Part shown: positions 1-7,894 of the stretch, piece after piece
Position numbering within the stretch: the stretch's first letter is position 1
Layout: the number at the start of each line of letters is the position of its first letter
Source of the DNA: Candidatus Thiodiazotropha sp.
Lineage (GTDB): Bacteria; Pseudomonadota; Gammaproteobacteria; Chromatiales; Chromatiaceae
Reading direction: 5' to 3'
DNA length: 64,000 nt
Assembly: GCA_023838465.1 (NCBI GenBank)
Contig: JAIVEQ010000019.1
Coordinates: 1 to 64,000, forward strand
The notes under the pieces: model-generated
Told to the model about the DNA's origin: nothing
Seen by the model: only the letters and a program-made list of their open reading frames with translations
Databases searched by the model: none
Program-made: the position numbers and the translations under genes

Positions 1-85
1 CATTGATATTCCTGCGCAAATCCCAGCTAAATTTCGTACACTGTAAATGCCTACAAGGCTATACTATGCTGCACATAATTGAATA

Positions 86-427
86 TTATGTAGTTGCGAA
101 ATCCGGATATAGCCGAAAAAATGACCAGAGCCAGATATTCTCGGTCAGCCCCATTCCCAAGGTCGTGATGACAGCCACTACCAAACCTATACGGTAAAGA
201 CGGTCTTTGAGTAACAGATCGCTGATAGATGATGCTATGATCGCACCACACAGATAGCCCAGATAGTTGATAGCTGTTAACCAGCCTCCCTCAGAGAGAC
301 CAAGCCCCGCCTGTTCCTGCATAATCGGAAGTAATGGCGTGTAGGCAAAGCGGGCAATGCCTAGCATCAATATGAGGCTGATGATACCGCCTGATAATAC
401 CTTTAACCGTTCTGCCTGATCACTCAT
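86..427 (-). pseudogene. Truncated MFS transporter (YbfB/YjiJ-like), N-terminal part only
   Basis: The 113 codons resemble the start of YbfB/YjiJ-type major facilitator transporters, which are normally about 400 residues with 12 membrane segments. Visible are a first helix (residues 10-30), a TPLLPIM loop, a GYLCG second helix and a third helix ending WSFFR. After that the family expects a short L-x-G-L/F segment. Here the frame runs into LYPDFATT and stops. A shift of reading frame recovers only ISGF before unrelated sequence begins. The homology therefore ends near position 95-110, and the remaining three quarters of the gene is not seen. This looks like a deletion or rearrangement breakpoint rather than a single frameshift. 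The product is unlikely to transport anything. Confidence 0.7.
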
Positions 428-811
428 CTGTGCACCACTCTCAATACTTTAAAAGACTGTATGAGCTTTAACCCATCAATACCAGTAAATCATTGTGTTA
501 CTAACCTACGTTCGAGTTAGTGGTATTGGCAGTATGCTTAACAAGCTAAGATTGAGACTGATATTCACCGTGATGTCGGGGTACCATCTCTGAAGAGCAA
601 ACTCGCTGACAAACATTGGGTATTATTTGTCAGTGTAAACAAAAATTATTCAGTGATGCCCATACATGAGATGTGACAATTATTTTATTTGTAATTCCCG
701 GAGTGTCGTTCCTACATCCAAATATTATATTGAATTTTACCTGTTGTATTGACATGTGACATCCTTGTCCCGGACATTTCCTAGGGTCTTGTCGTTAGCT
801 ATTTCTACCCA
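428..811. other. Intergenic region with a short inverted repeat
   Basis: No credible gene is visible. An inverted repeat ACTAAC-(10 nt)-GTTAGT lies at 500-521. The right arm extends to GTTAGTGGTATTG, and its complement reappears interrupted on the left (CAATACCA near 478, CTAAC near 501). This may be an operator or a terminator remnant; function is unknown. Confidence 0.4.
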
Positions 812-1291
812 TTAATCACGCCATTTAGTGAATACATAGTCATGGTCCTTTTGTTGGGTATGACAACTGTGACAGGACATACCTTCGTCTGTGACAAGAC
901 GATCCGTACGGCTGTCGCCTGACCATCCCTCATACCCCCAACCATTGGTCTTAGGGAAGCGCTTGTTATCTTTAACCATGACACCTATCAGTACACGTTT
1001 TCCTTCAACGGAGGCCATACCGACATCGTTACTTTGTAGTTGATCGAATACCAGCATGGCACCCTCATCAAACCTGTTTTTCTTTAATCCTTCAAGAGCT
1101 TGATTGTTGGCATAGATGTGATGAATGCCAAGAAAGGGATTCTGTAGTGGGTGACCTTTATGAATAGTCATCGACTTTACGTGTGGCCATAGGCGGTAAC
1201 CATCGGGATAATCGATAAGGTCAGCACCATAGGATGAGCCAGACAGCATCAGTATGGCAGTCAACAAGGATCTATTTATCATAGGTTTCAT
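812..1291 (-). CDS. Cytochrome P460 family protein, periplasmic
   Basis: This is a 159-aa secreted monoheme cytochrome of the P460 family. The start at 1291 is preceded by GGAGA at proper spacing and gives a signal peptide ending near SSYGA. The longer reading frame (to 1366) has no such signal. Family features are the YPDGYRLWPHVKSM opening, the GIHHIYAN segment, the LIGVMVKD segment and a C-terminal CHSCH heme site (C140, C143, H144) followed by QKDHDYVFTKWRD. Known P460 proteins act on hydroxylamine or NO, but many paralogues have no assigned activity. It lies 25 bp downstream of the DUF2024 gene and is probably cotranscribed with it, under the divergent MarR regulator. Maturation would need the Ccm system encoded further along. 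The family call is firm; the substrate is unknown. Confidence 0.85.
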   Translation of the reverse strand: MKPMINRSLLTAILMLSGSSYGADLIDYPDGYRLWPHVKSMTIHKGHPLQNPFLGIHHIYANNQALEGLKKNRFDEGAMLVFDQLQSNDVGMASVEGKRVLIGVMVKDNKRFPKTNGWGYEGWSGDSRTDRLVTDEGMSCHSCHTQQKDHDYVFTKWRD

Positions 1292-1316
1292 TGCTCGTTC
1301 TCCATGGGTGGCGGAA

Positions 1317-1586
1317 TTAAAAAATAGGGCTGGGACAGCCTTCCATCTGTAGGATAAAGTAGCCATTAAGCGCTAGTTGGCGTTCAATCTCCGGGGTCGC
1401 TGATTCGCTGTGACAGAATCTACACTGCTCAAGTGTGATATCTGCATCGCAGATGCCGATATCCTTCAACCAGTCTGTTGCATACTGGTGGGCCTTCCCA
1501 TCGGCTCCCTCGGGTACAAGGACATCAAAATGAAATTGAGTGCCATTTGGGATGAGTGCATAAGTATCATAAACATCGATTTTCAT
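1317..1586 (-). CDS. DUF2024 family protein
   Basis: An 89-aa small cytosolic protein recognisable as DUF2024 by the MKIDVYDTYA opening, the HFDVLVPEG segment, the CRFCHSE motif in the middle and the C-terminal NGYFILQMEGCP. The paired cysteines with a histidine (CRFCH) look like a metal or redox site; no signal peptide is present, so it is not a periplasmic cytochrome despite the CxxCH pattern. It is first in a two-gene unit with the P460 cytochrome and is transcribed away from the MarR gene. Function of the family is not established. Confidence 0.8.
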   Translation of the reverse strand: MKIDVYDTYALIPNGTQFHFDVLVPEGADGKAHQYATDWLKDIGICDADITLEQCRFCHSESATPEIERQLALNGYFILQMEGCPSPIF

Positions 1587-1625
1587 TACTTGCCTCCATC
1601 ATCGTATTGGGTAAATTGGCTAAAC

Positions 1626-1640
1626 GTATCGAGTCGAAAC
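1626..1640. promoter_or_regulatory. Putative MarR operator copy 1
   Basis: GTATCGAGTCGAAAC matches the perfect palindrome at 1683-1697 in 12 of 15 positions and keeps the CGAAAC right half. It lies between the DUF2024 start (1586) and the MarR gene, where an autoregulated MarR dimer would be expected to bind. Confidence 0.55.
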
Positions 1641-1682
1641 AGTATAGATAGTTAAGCAGCTTATGCGTACTCTGTCAATATA

Positions 1683-1697
1683 GTTTCGACACGAAAC
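1683..1697. promoter_or_regulatory. Putative MarR operator copy 2 (perfect palindrome)
   Basis: GTTTCGACACGAAAC is a perfect 6-3-6 inverted repeat, 57 bp centre-to-centre from copy 1. The size and symmetry fit a winged-helix MarR dimer. The assignment to the adjacent regulator is inference from position. Confidence 0.6.
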
Positions 1698-1746
1698 TTA
1701 TAGAGTGCTAATATATTTACAATATGTGAGTCAAATACCGGGACTT

Positions 1747-2325
1747 ATGATGAGTATTGATCAGCTTCACACAACCCTTGAACGGTTATGTAATTTACTG
1801 CGTGTCGAGGCGCGAGAGCATGGAGCGGGGAATGGATTGCTACCTGTTCAACTTGAGGCACTTCACTACCTTAGAGAGTGCAACCGTTACTCAGATACTG
1901 TGCAGGGTGTCAGTGAATATCTTGGTCAGACAAAAGGTACAGTTTCACAAACCTTAAAGGTACTCGAGAAGCGAGGATTAGTAAAAAAACAGCCTGATTC
2001 AAATGATCGAAGATTAGTTCATCTACAGGTCACAGCTACAGGTCGTAAAACCTTGGATAAGGTTGTGCCTGCAATGTTTCTGATAGAAGCATTGAAAAGC
2101 ACCTCAGAGGCTAAAATTGGGCAACTGACTGATGACCTGAAAGGGGTATTGAGAGCCGCGCAACATGCGAGAGGAGCGAAAAGCTTCGGAGCTTGTATTA
2201 CATGTCGATTCAATGAAACGATTGATGGTGATTTTCGGTGTGGTCTAACAGGTGAAACTCTGATACCAAAAGACACTGAAAAAATATGTCGTGAACATCA
2301 ATTTCCCGATGTTATTGATTGTTAG
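1747..2325 (+). CDS. MarR family regulator with C-terminal Cys cluster
   Basis: A 192-aa MarR-type winged-helix repressor. Start chosen at the ATGATG at 1747-1752, since the upstream extension is not like the family. The DNA-binding region shows the recognition helix GTVSQTLKVLEKRGLV and the wing with SNDRRLVHLQVT. Beyond the usual end of the fold is a C-terminal segment with C150-x2-C153, C165 and C181-x2-H184 (FGACITCRF, FRCGLTGE, ICREHQ), which looks like a metal or Fe-S site and could make DNA binding responsive to redox state or metal. It is divergent from the DUF2024/P460 genes, with two palindromic sites between. It probably represses both directions. The family is clear; the ligand is inferred. 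Confidence 0.85.
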   Translation: MMSIDQLHTTLERLCNLLRVEAREHGAGNGLLPVQLEALHYLRECNRYSDTVQGVSEYLGQTKGTVSQTLKVLEKRGLVKKQPDSNDRRLVHLQVTATGRKTLDKVVPAMFLIEALKSTSEAKIGQLTDDLKGVLRAAQHARGAKSFGACITCRFNETIDGDFRCGLTGETLIPKDTEKICREHQFPDVIDC

Positions 2326-2379
2326 GCTAGTTAACATATTTTTGATGGTCAGTAGTAACATGAGCCAGTACCAAAAGTA

Positions 2380-4935
2380 CTAACGAGTTATCAGCTTGAT
2401 GTCTATTTGGTTATCTTCGATATATTGTTCTAGCGCTACCTTTGTTTCATCGATAATGGTGGCTATTTCACTCAAATACTGGTTGCCATGACGTCTGATA
2501 TCTTCACTCGATGACCGATTAAGCTTAGCCGCCTTTTCCAAAAGGTAGATTGCCCCAATATTACCAGCAGCCCCTTTTATTGCATGGGCATCATCGGTAA
2601 TTTGAGTGATATCCATCTCGTCCAGGGCGATTTCCATACGATCGATACAGCTATATATATCGGTTAAGAAATTGTTGACCAGCTCTTCAAAGAAATCTTC
2701 CCGCGAACTTAATCTTGTCAGTTCATCCAGCGTGTCATTATTGAGGTATTCCTGTCTTTTCGAGGTGAATGGCGTAGTCTTGCGGGACACCTTGTATGTG
2801 CCCTGAGATGAATCTGAAATCTTGTTGCCTTGATTGGTTAATCGCTGGATTTGGCTAATCAATGCTTTGATATCGATAGGCTTTTGCAGATAAACATCTG
2901 CTCCAGCTTCTTTACACTGCATTTCAGCATCTTTAGAAATATTAGCAGTGAGAACAATAAACGGGATATCGTTGATCAGACCCAGGCCTGCTTTGTACTC
3001 TCGAATAACGTCAAGTCCACCGATACGAGGCATCTGCATATCAAGTATGGCGAGATCAAATTCAACCTCTTCGAAACGTTGTAATGCACTCTCACCATCC
3101 TCGTACAGCTCAACCTCGTAGCCAGCTTTGGTCAACATCTCTCCTAGAATGAGGCGATTTACCGAAGTATCTTCAGCAACAAGGATCTTTAGTTTATTTT
3201 GATCTTGCTGTTGTTCCCACGACTCGATTGATTGCACACCATCCGGCAATTCGGTATCCAAGAATATGCTATGAATGGCGTTATAGAGTTGGCGTCTATT
3301 ATCCAGGTTCTGGACAATAGACCCGATATCGGGTGGTATTTTATATGATTGAAATCTTCCAATGGTGTCAATCAAAATGAGATGAGCATGATCGTTGGTT
3401 GAATGTTTTATCCTGTTTACCAGTTGCTGAATATCATCGTCGAGGTGATTGGCATCCAATAGGATCAAAGGTGGTTGATTTGAGGAGGGATCGGTTTGTG
3501 AGACCCTTTCAATGAGCTCATGCTCTGTACTGATTGCATCGTTATCAATATCCCATAGCTTGAGCGGTTGGTTGATCTTATTGTAAAAGCTGAGGCTATT
3601 GGTGAAAATTATTGCAGAATGTCCTGTGTAACTCTGCTCTTTTGAAGAATCCGGGACTTCCAATGGCAAATCAAAATAGAACCGAGTGCCTTTCCGATAA
3701 GTGCTTTCTACAAATATTTCACCACCCATGCAGTTGACCAGTTCTTTAGAAATAGTCGTGCCGAGACCTGAGCCACCATATTCCCTGGTAATCGAATCAT
3801 CAATTTGATTGAAGCGCTGGAATATATTTTTCAGGCCCTCTTCTGGTATACCGATGCCTGTATCTATGACTTCAAATCTTAAATTGGTTGTGGTTTGAGT
3901 GTAATGAAGGCGATTGACTCTGATATCCACGTAGCCTTGATGTGTGAATTTTATGGCATTACCGATCAGGTTATTAAGCACCTGTTGTATACGATGAGGG
4001 TCGCCAAGTAGGTTAAAAGGTACCTCCGGAGAGATATGGGTCATTAAGTTGATATGCTTTTCTCGAGCGATGGGTTCGAGGGAAGAGCTGACGGTCGTGA
4101 CCAGGGCATGTAGGTCGAACGCTTGATGTTCAATTTTAATCTCACCAGCATCGATCTTGGAGAAATCAAGCACGTCATCGATGAGTGTGAGAAGGTGTCT
4201 GGCGGAAGAGTCGATAGTTTTTATTTTTTTATCGGCACCCTGTGAGAGGCTCTCTGACATCAGTAGTTGAGAAATACCAATGATACCCGTCAGCGGGGTA
4301 CGCATTTCATGACTCATATTTGCGAGGAAGCGTCCCTTAGCCTGGTTTGCCCCCTCTGCCGTAGCTTTTGCTTCTACTAATTGCCCAAGTATCTTGGAGA
4401 CAAAAACCGGAATGACAATGTTGGTGACTATCAATCCATAACCAACCACTGGATGGGAAAGCCAAAACGGCGTTGCATTAATTAAAATAAGCAACCCTGA
4501 GGTGGAGAGCAGCATACCCAGGTAGAGGTAGTTGGTACCGAACCGGGCGCCATAACCAACGGTTATCCAGAGCAGTACGGTGAACAGGGGAGCGCCAATT
4601 TCACCTGCACCATACATGGCGAGGCAGGTCATGCTGTGATCACCCAGCATAGTCGTGATCTTGCGCAACCGAGAACCTTGCTTCATGAAGATGAAGGAGA
4701 GCAAAACCAGAAATGAAAAAATCTCGTAACCCGCAGCTAACATCGTAGCGGTGGAATGGCTGCTGCCTAGGGGGGCAACTAAGTCAGATATCAGTAGATA
4801 AGTGAAGACAATAAATGTAAAAAAGAGACGGATGAGCCCTTGCTCATATTCAAGGCGAGCCTCATCACTCAGTCCCTGAGTCAAGATCGTGAGTCGGGGT
4901 AGTCTAAAGACTTCTTTCAGTGTATCGCCGGCCAT
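2380..4935 (-). CDS. rpfC: RpfC-type hybrid sensor kinase for DSF signal
   Basis: The ATG at 4935 has AAGGGTGG upstream; a GTG at 4983 would add 16 residues. Order of parts (start-at-4935 numbering): about five hydrophobic segments in residues 30-180, the H-box [13 protein letters not shown] with His209, the HATPase with N-box ([10 protein letters not shown]), DTGIGIP and [10 protein letters not shown], a degenerate receiver with no clear phosphoacceptor, a second intact receiver ([27 protein letters not shown]) and a C-terminal HPt with [15 protein letters not shown]. This order with a multi-pass N-terminus is that of RpfC, the sensor of cis-2-unsaturated fatty acids. It is divergently transcribed from an rpfF homologue, which strengthens the call. 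The extra degenerate receiver is unusual compared with Xanthomonas RpfC. No rpfG is adjacent. Confidence 0.82.
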   Translation of the reverse strand: MAGDTLKEVFRLPRLTILTQGLSDEARLEYEQGLIRLFFTFIVFTYLLISDLVAPLGSSHSTATMLAAGYEIFSFLVLLSFIFMKQGSRLRKITTMLGDHSMTCLAMYGAGEIGAPLFTVLLWITVGYGARFGTNYLYLGMLLSTSGLLILINATPFWLSHPVVGYGLIVTNIVIPVFVSKILGQLVEAKATAEGANQAKGRFLANMSHEMRTPLTGIIGISQLLMSESLSQGADKKIKTIDSSARHLLTLIDDVLDFSKIDAGEIKIEHQAFDLHALVTTVSSSLEPIAREKHINLMTHISPEVPFNLLGDPHRIQQVLNNLIGNAIKFTHQGYVDIRVNRLHYTQTTTNLRFEVIDTGIGIPEEGLKNIFQRFNQIDDSITREYGGSGLGTTISKELVNCMGGEIFVESTYRKGTRFYFDLPLEVPDSSKEQSYTGHSAIIFTNSLSFYNKINQPLKLWDIDNDAISTEHELIERVSQTDPSSNQPPLILLDANHLDDDIQQLVNRIKHSTNDHAHLILIDTIGRFQSYKIPPDIGSIVQNLDNRRQLYNAIHSIFLDTELPDGVQSIESWEQQQDQNKLKILVAEDTSVNRLILGEMLTKAGYEVELYEDGESALQRFEEVEFDLAILDMQMPRIGGLDVIREYKAGLGLINDIPFIVLTANISKDAEMQCKEAGADVYLQKPIDIKALISQIQRLTNQGNKISDSSQGTYKVSRKTTPFTSKRQEYLNNDTLDELTRLSSREDFFEELVNNFLTDIYSCIDRMEIALDEMDITQITDDAHAIKGAAGNIGAIYLLEKAAKLNRSSSEDIRRHGNQYLSEIATIIDETKVALEQYIEDNQIDIKLITR

Positions 4936-5326
4936 GGCATATCCACCCTTATGTGACTGATTTTTGTTTTTGCTTGGCCGCACATTGTAACAGCCGTGTA
5001 ATAAAATGAATGCATAGAAGAACTATAGCGGCAGTTCACACGGATAATTTTGCCAAAAATAAGATAATAATTCCCATAAATTACATAGATACCGAAATTA
5101 GTTGAGCAAGATCAATTAGTTAAGGGATTTTTCTTCCCATTGAAACCTGAAATGGTTCACGATCACAGCGTTTCTGTAGCTCAGTCCTTTACCATTTTAT
5201 GAAATGCTGTTTTTATCCTGCTGCGCCAAAGCCTAAGATAAAACCACCATCGTTACTGTAAAACGATGAGTTACTAACCAACCGATTCGCCAGTTGATAT
5301 GACATCTACCCAGAGAGGAAGAAAAA
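4936..5326. promoter_or_regulatory. Divergent rpfC/rpfF promoter region with hairpin
   Basis: The stretch between the two divergent signalling genes must hold both promoters. It contains a perfect inverted repeat CATCGTT-(7 nt)-AACGATG at 5248-5268, about 60 bp before the rpfF start, which could be an operator or a 5' leader hairpin. The ribosome site AGAGAGGAAG precedes the rpfF ATG. Confidence 0.45.
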
Positions 5327-6238
5327 ATGCTCAAAGCCGTACCCACACAATCACTATCTGACCTTTCTTTTGAGACCCTTAATGTACGCTATGATGAGAG
5401 CTACAAGACCCTGACATTTGCCATGGATCCTGGCGCAATACCCTGTTTTTCATATAATTTATTGAAGGATATTAATAAATTTCAATTGAAAATGACCGAT
5501 TTTCTGAGCAGCAAGGAAGTTAAAAGTGATGTTGATTTTCTAGTATTTGGTTCCGATGTGCCTGGAGTATTCAACCTGGGAGGCGATCTGAAGTTCTTTG
5601 TCGATATGATCACCTCCGGTGACAGGCAGACATTACAAAGTTATGCGGAGCTAAGCATCGATGTGCTATATGCCAATTTCATCAATCTGAATGCTAATGT
5701 CCGGACCATCTCCTTGGTAACCGGTACTGCACTGGGAGCAGGATTCGAGGCTGCACTTTCGAGTGACTATATCGTCGCCGAAGCAGGCAGCATGTTTAAA
5801 TTTCCTGAAGTTGTTTTCAATATGTTTCCTGGGATGGGGGCATATTCATTCTTGGCTCGGCGTATCTCACCGGCATTGGTGGAACGGATGATTGTTAATG
5901 CTGAAGGATATACCGCTGAGGATCTATACGAGATGGGTATAGTCGATGTCATTGCAGATCCTGGTGAGGGTGAAATGGCACTAAGGTCATTCATAAGGCG
6001 CCTCAAAAAATCAAGTATTACTAGGCGATCAGTACTGAAGATGCGCAATCGTGTCCTACCCTTGGAGAAACAGGAGTTGTTGGATATTGCTAATGATTGG
6101 GTCGATGCGGCATTCTCACTCAGTGACCGTGATATTTCGGCTATGTCACGCCTGGTTAGAGCGCAGTCGAAGATGATGAGCCAGAATGCTTCAAATGAAA
6201 AACAGTCCAATCAACTGGCGATGCAGAGTCACGGTTAA
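5327..6238 (+). CDS. rpfF: RpfF-type enoyl-CoA hydratase, DSF synthase
   Basis: A 303-aa crotonase-fold enzyme closest in layout to RpfF, which dehydrates 3-hydroxyacyl-ACP and releases cis-2-unsaturated fatty acids (diffusible signal factor). The oxyanion-hole loop FNLGGDLKFF is present. The two catalytic glutamates fall at Glu141 (GAGFEAALSSD) and Glu161 (FKFPEVVFN), the same numbering as in the Xanthomonas enzyme, followed by FPGMGAYSFLARR. A second signature is the long tail of basic helices after residue 200. It sits divergent to an RpfC-type kinase. Another crotonase role is possible, but the glutamate pair, the PGMGAYS segment and the neighbour all favour DSF synthesis. Confidence 0.85.
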   Translation: MLKAVPTQSLSDLSFETLNVRYDESYKTLTFAMDPGAIPCFSYNLLKDINKFQLKMTDFLSSKEVKSDVDFLVFGSDVPGVFNLGGDLKFFVDMITSGDRQTLQSYAELSIDVLYANFINLNANVRTISLVTGTALGAGFEAALSSDYIVAEAGSMFKFPEVVFNMFPGMGAYSFLARRISPALVERMIVNAEGYTAEDLYEMGIVDVIADPGEGEMALRSFIRRLKKSSITRRSVLKMRNRVLPLEKQELLDIANDWVDAAFSLSDRDISAMSRLVRAQSKMMSQNASNEKQSNQLAMQSHG

Positions 6239-6666
6239 TGCTAACTTCTAATAATAAAACTATCGTGCAATGGAGTCAGGTAATTATTGAATAATTAAAT
6301 GTAATACGTGCTTTTTATAACGAGTGTGGTGTTACAGGTTCTGGTGAAGCTCCTGTCCTCTATCTATGGGGGGAGGAGCTATGTTACCCAGCAGTTTGAG
6401 TTTCACCATATAGTCTGTTTAGGTCTTCAATCTCCACTGAAACCGTTGGCTGACACTGAACGTATCAATAGCTAGGAGGGTCTTAAATATCGAGATCTGC
6501 AGGTTTAATTGATGGGTTGTTAACCATTACGTGAGCGATAAAGTCTAAAAAATAAATATTGCAGCAACTAAATGGCAATGATTGTATTTGTGTATTTAGG
6601 TTTAATTTTTATTGTGGTATAGACAGCGTACTGCTCGATGGTCGACAACTCGTGAGGAGAATGCCG
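6239..6666. other. Intergenic region, no gene seen
   Basis: No credible coding sequence. A hairpin AGCTCCT...AGGAGCT lies near 6353-6382, downstream of rpfF and without a T tract; it may be a weak terminator or leader structure for the next gene. The AT-rich stretch at 6540-6610 could hold the cfa promoter. Confidence 0.35.
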
Positions 6667-7836
6667 ATGCCTCTCGAGAGTATAAGCCAAGGTATACAAA
6701 ATGAGCAGCATAGTGAGGTAGGCCAACCACAGGTGCTTGTCGAGCTACTTGGACAGGCAGATGTTCGTTTTAATGGTGATCGACCTTGGGACATTCAAGT
6801 TCATGATGAAATGCTGTTTAAGCGCGTTCTCACACACGGCTCGCTAGGTTTTGGCGAAGCCTATATGGATGGATTCTGGGACTGTTCAGCTCTGGATGAA
6901 TTATTCTCTCGACTGATGGCAGTTGATATCGATGAACAACTGGCTGGCTGGTTCAAGTTTCGCTTGATAAGTGAGCTGATACGTCAATATCTGTTTAATC
7001 TGCAATCGACCCGACGGGCATTTCAAGTAGGCGAGAAACACTACGATATAGGCAACGATGTTTTTGAGGCCATGCTCGATAGTGGCATGTGTTACTCCTG
7101 TGGATATTGGGAGCGCACTGATGATCTGGAGCGAGCGCAACGACAAAAGCTTGAGATGATTTGTCGCAAACTACAATTAAAACCGGGTGAGCGTTTGTTG
7201 GAGATTGGTTGTGGCTGGGGTTCTTTGATGCACTATGCAGCCAAACACTATGGGGTCAAGGTGGTTGGTGTAACAGTTTCGAAGGCGCAGCAGAAGTTAG
7301 CCCAGAAACGCTGTAAAGATCTCCCTGTAACCGTAGAACTGATGGACTACCGAGAGATTACAGGTAGCTTCGACAAGGTTGTATCAGTAGGGATGTTTGA
7401 ACATGTGGGACAAAAAAACTACCAGACATTTTTTAGGACTGTAAATCGCCTGCTATCTGACGACGGACTGTTTTTGTTACATACAATCGGTAGTCATAAA
7501 CGTGTAAAAACGCTTGATCCATGGACTGAAAAATATATATTCCCTAACGGAAAAATACCCTCTGCCAGTGAAATCACTGTCTCATTGGAGGGCCTCTTCC
7601 TGATAGAAGATTGGCATAATTTTGGTCGTGATTATGATCGTACACTGATGAACTGGTGGCTGAATTTTAATCAAGCATGGCCTGATTTGAAGCGGCACTA
7701 TGATGATCGCTTCTACCGGATGTGGAAATATTACTTACACTCCTGTGCAGGCTTCTTTCGCTGTCGCAAGGGACAATTGTGGCAACTTGTTTTGAATAAG
7801 CAGCACTATTCAGGGGTCTACCGTTCAGTACGCTGA
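6667..7836 (+). CDS. cfa: Cyclopropane-fatty-acyl-phospholipid synthase
   Basis: Transfers a methylene from S-adenosylmethionine to cis double bonds of membrane phospholipid chains. The ATG at 6667 has AGGAG eight bases upstream and gives 389 aa, the usual size (E. coli Cfa 382). An ATG at 6661 is also possible, and the reading frame open to 6559 is not supported by homology. N-terminal part: HGSLGFGEAYMDGFWDC. Methyltransferase core: EKHYDIGNDVFEAMLDSGMCYSC, the SAM-binding LLEIGCGWGSL, VGVTVSKAQ, SVGMFEHVGQKNY, and the C-terminal YFPNGK-like YIFPNGKIPS and WWLNF segments. It follows rpfF in the same direction but after 430 bp, so probably has its own promoter. Membrane cyclopropanation next to a fatty-acid signal synthase is suggestive but unproven as a link. 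Confidence 0.93.
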   Translation: MPLESISQGIQNEQHSEVGQPQVLVELLGQADVRFNGDRPWDIQVHDEMLFKRVLTHGSLGFGEAYMDGFWDCSALDELFSRLMAVDIDEQLAGWFKFRLISELIRQYLFNLQSTRRAFQVGEKHYDIGNDVFEAMLDSGMCYSCGYWERTDDLERAQRQKLEMICRKLQLKPGERLLEIGCGWGSLMHYAAKHYGVKVVGVTVSKAQQKLAQKRCKDLPVTVELMDYREITGSFDKVVSVGMFEHVGQKNYQTFFRTVNRLLSDDGLFLLHTIGSHKRVKTLDPWTEKYIFPNGKIPSASEITVSLEGLFLIEDWHNFGRDYDRTLMNWWLNFNQAWPDLKRHYDDRFYRMWKYYLHSCAGFFRCRKGQLWQLVLNKQHYSGVYRSVR

Positions 7837-7847
7837 GAAAAAAAATA

Positions 7848-7868
7848 AGCGCCGCATATAGCGGCGCT
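7848..7868 (-). terminator. Rho-independent terminator of the EF-G-like gene
   Basis: AGCGCCGC-(ATATA)-GCGGCGCT is an 8-bp GC-rich stem. On the minus strand it is followed by a run of T (complement of the A tract at 7838-7845). It lies between convergent genes and may act weakly for cfa as well. Confidence 0.85.
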
Positions 7869-7894
7869 CAATATGCCTGTTTTAAGCAATATGG

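Noticed and set aside
1317-1586. DUF2024 gene as a c-type cytochrome because of its CxxCH
   Set aside because: No signal peptide; the CRFCHSE motif is a family hallmark of a cytosolic protein.
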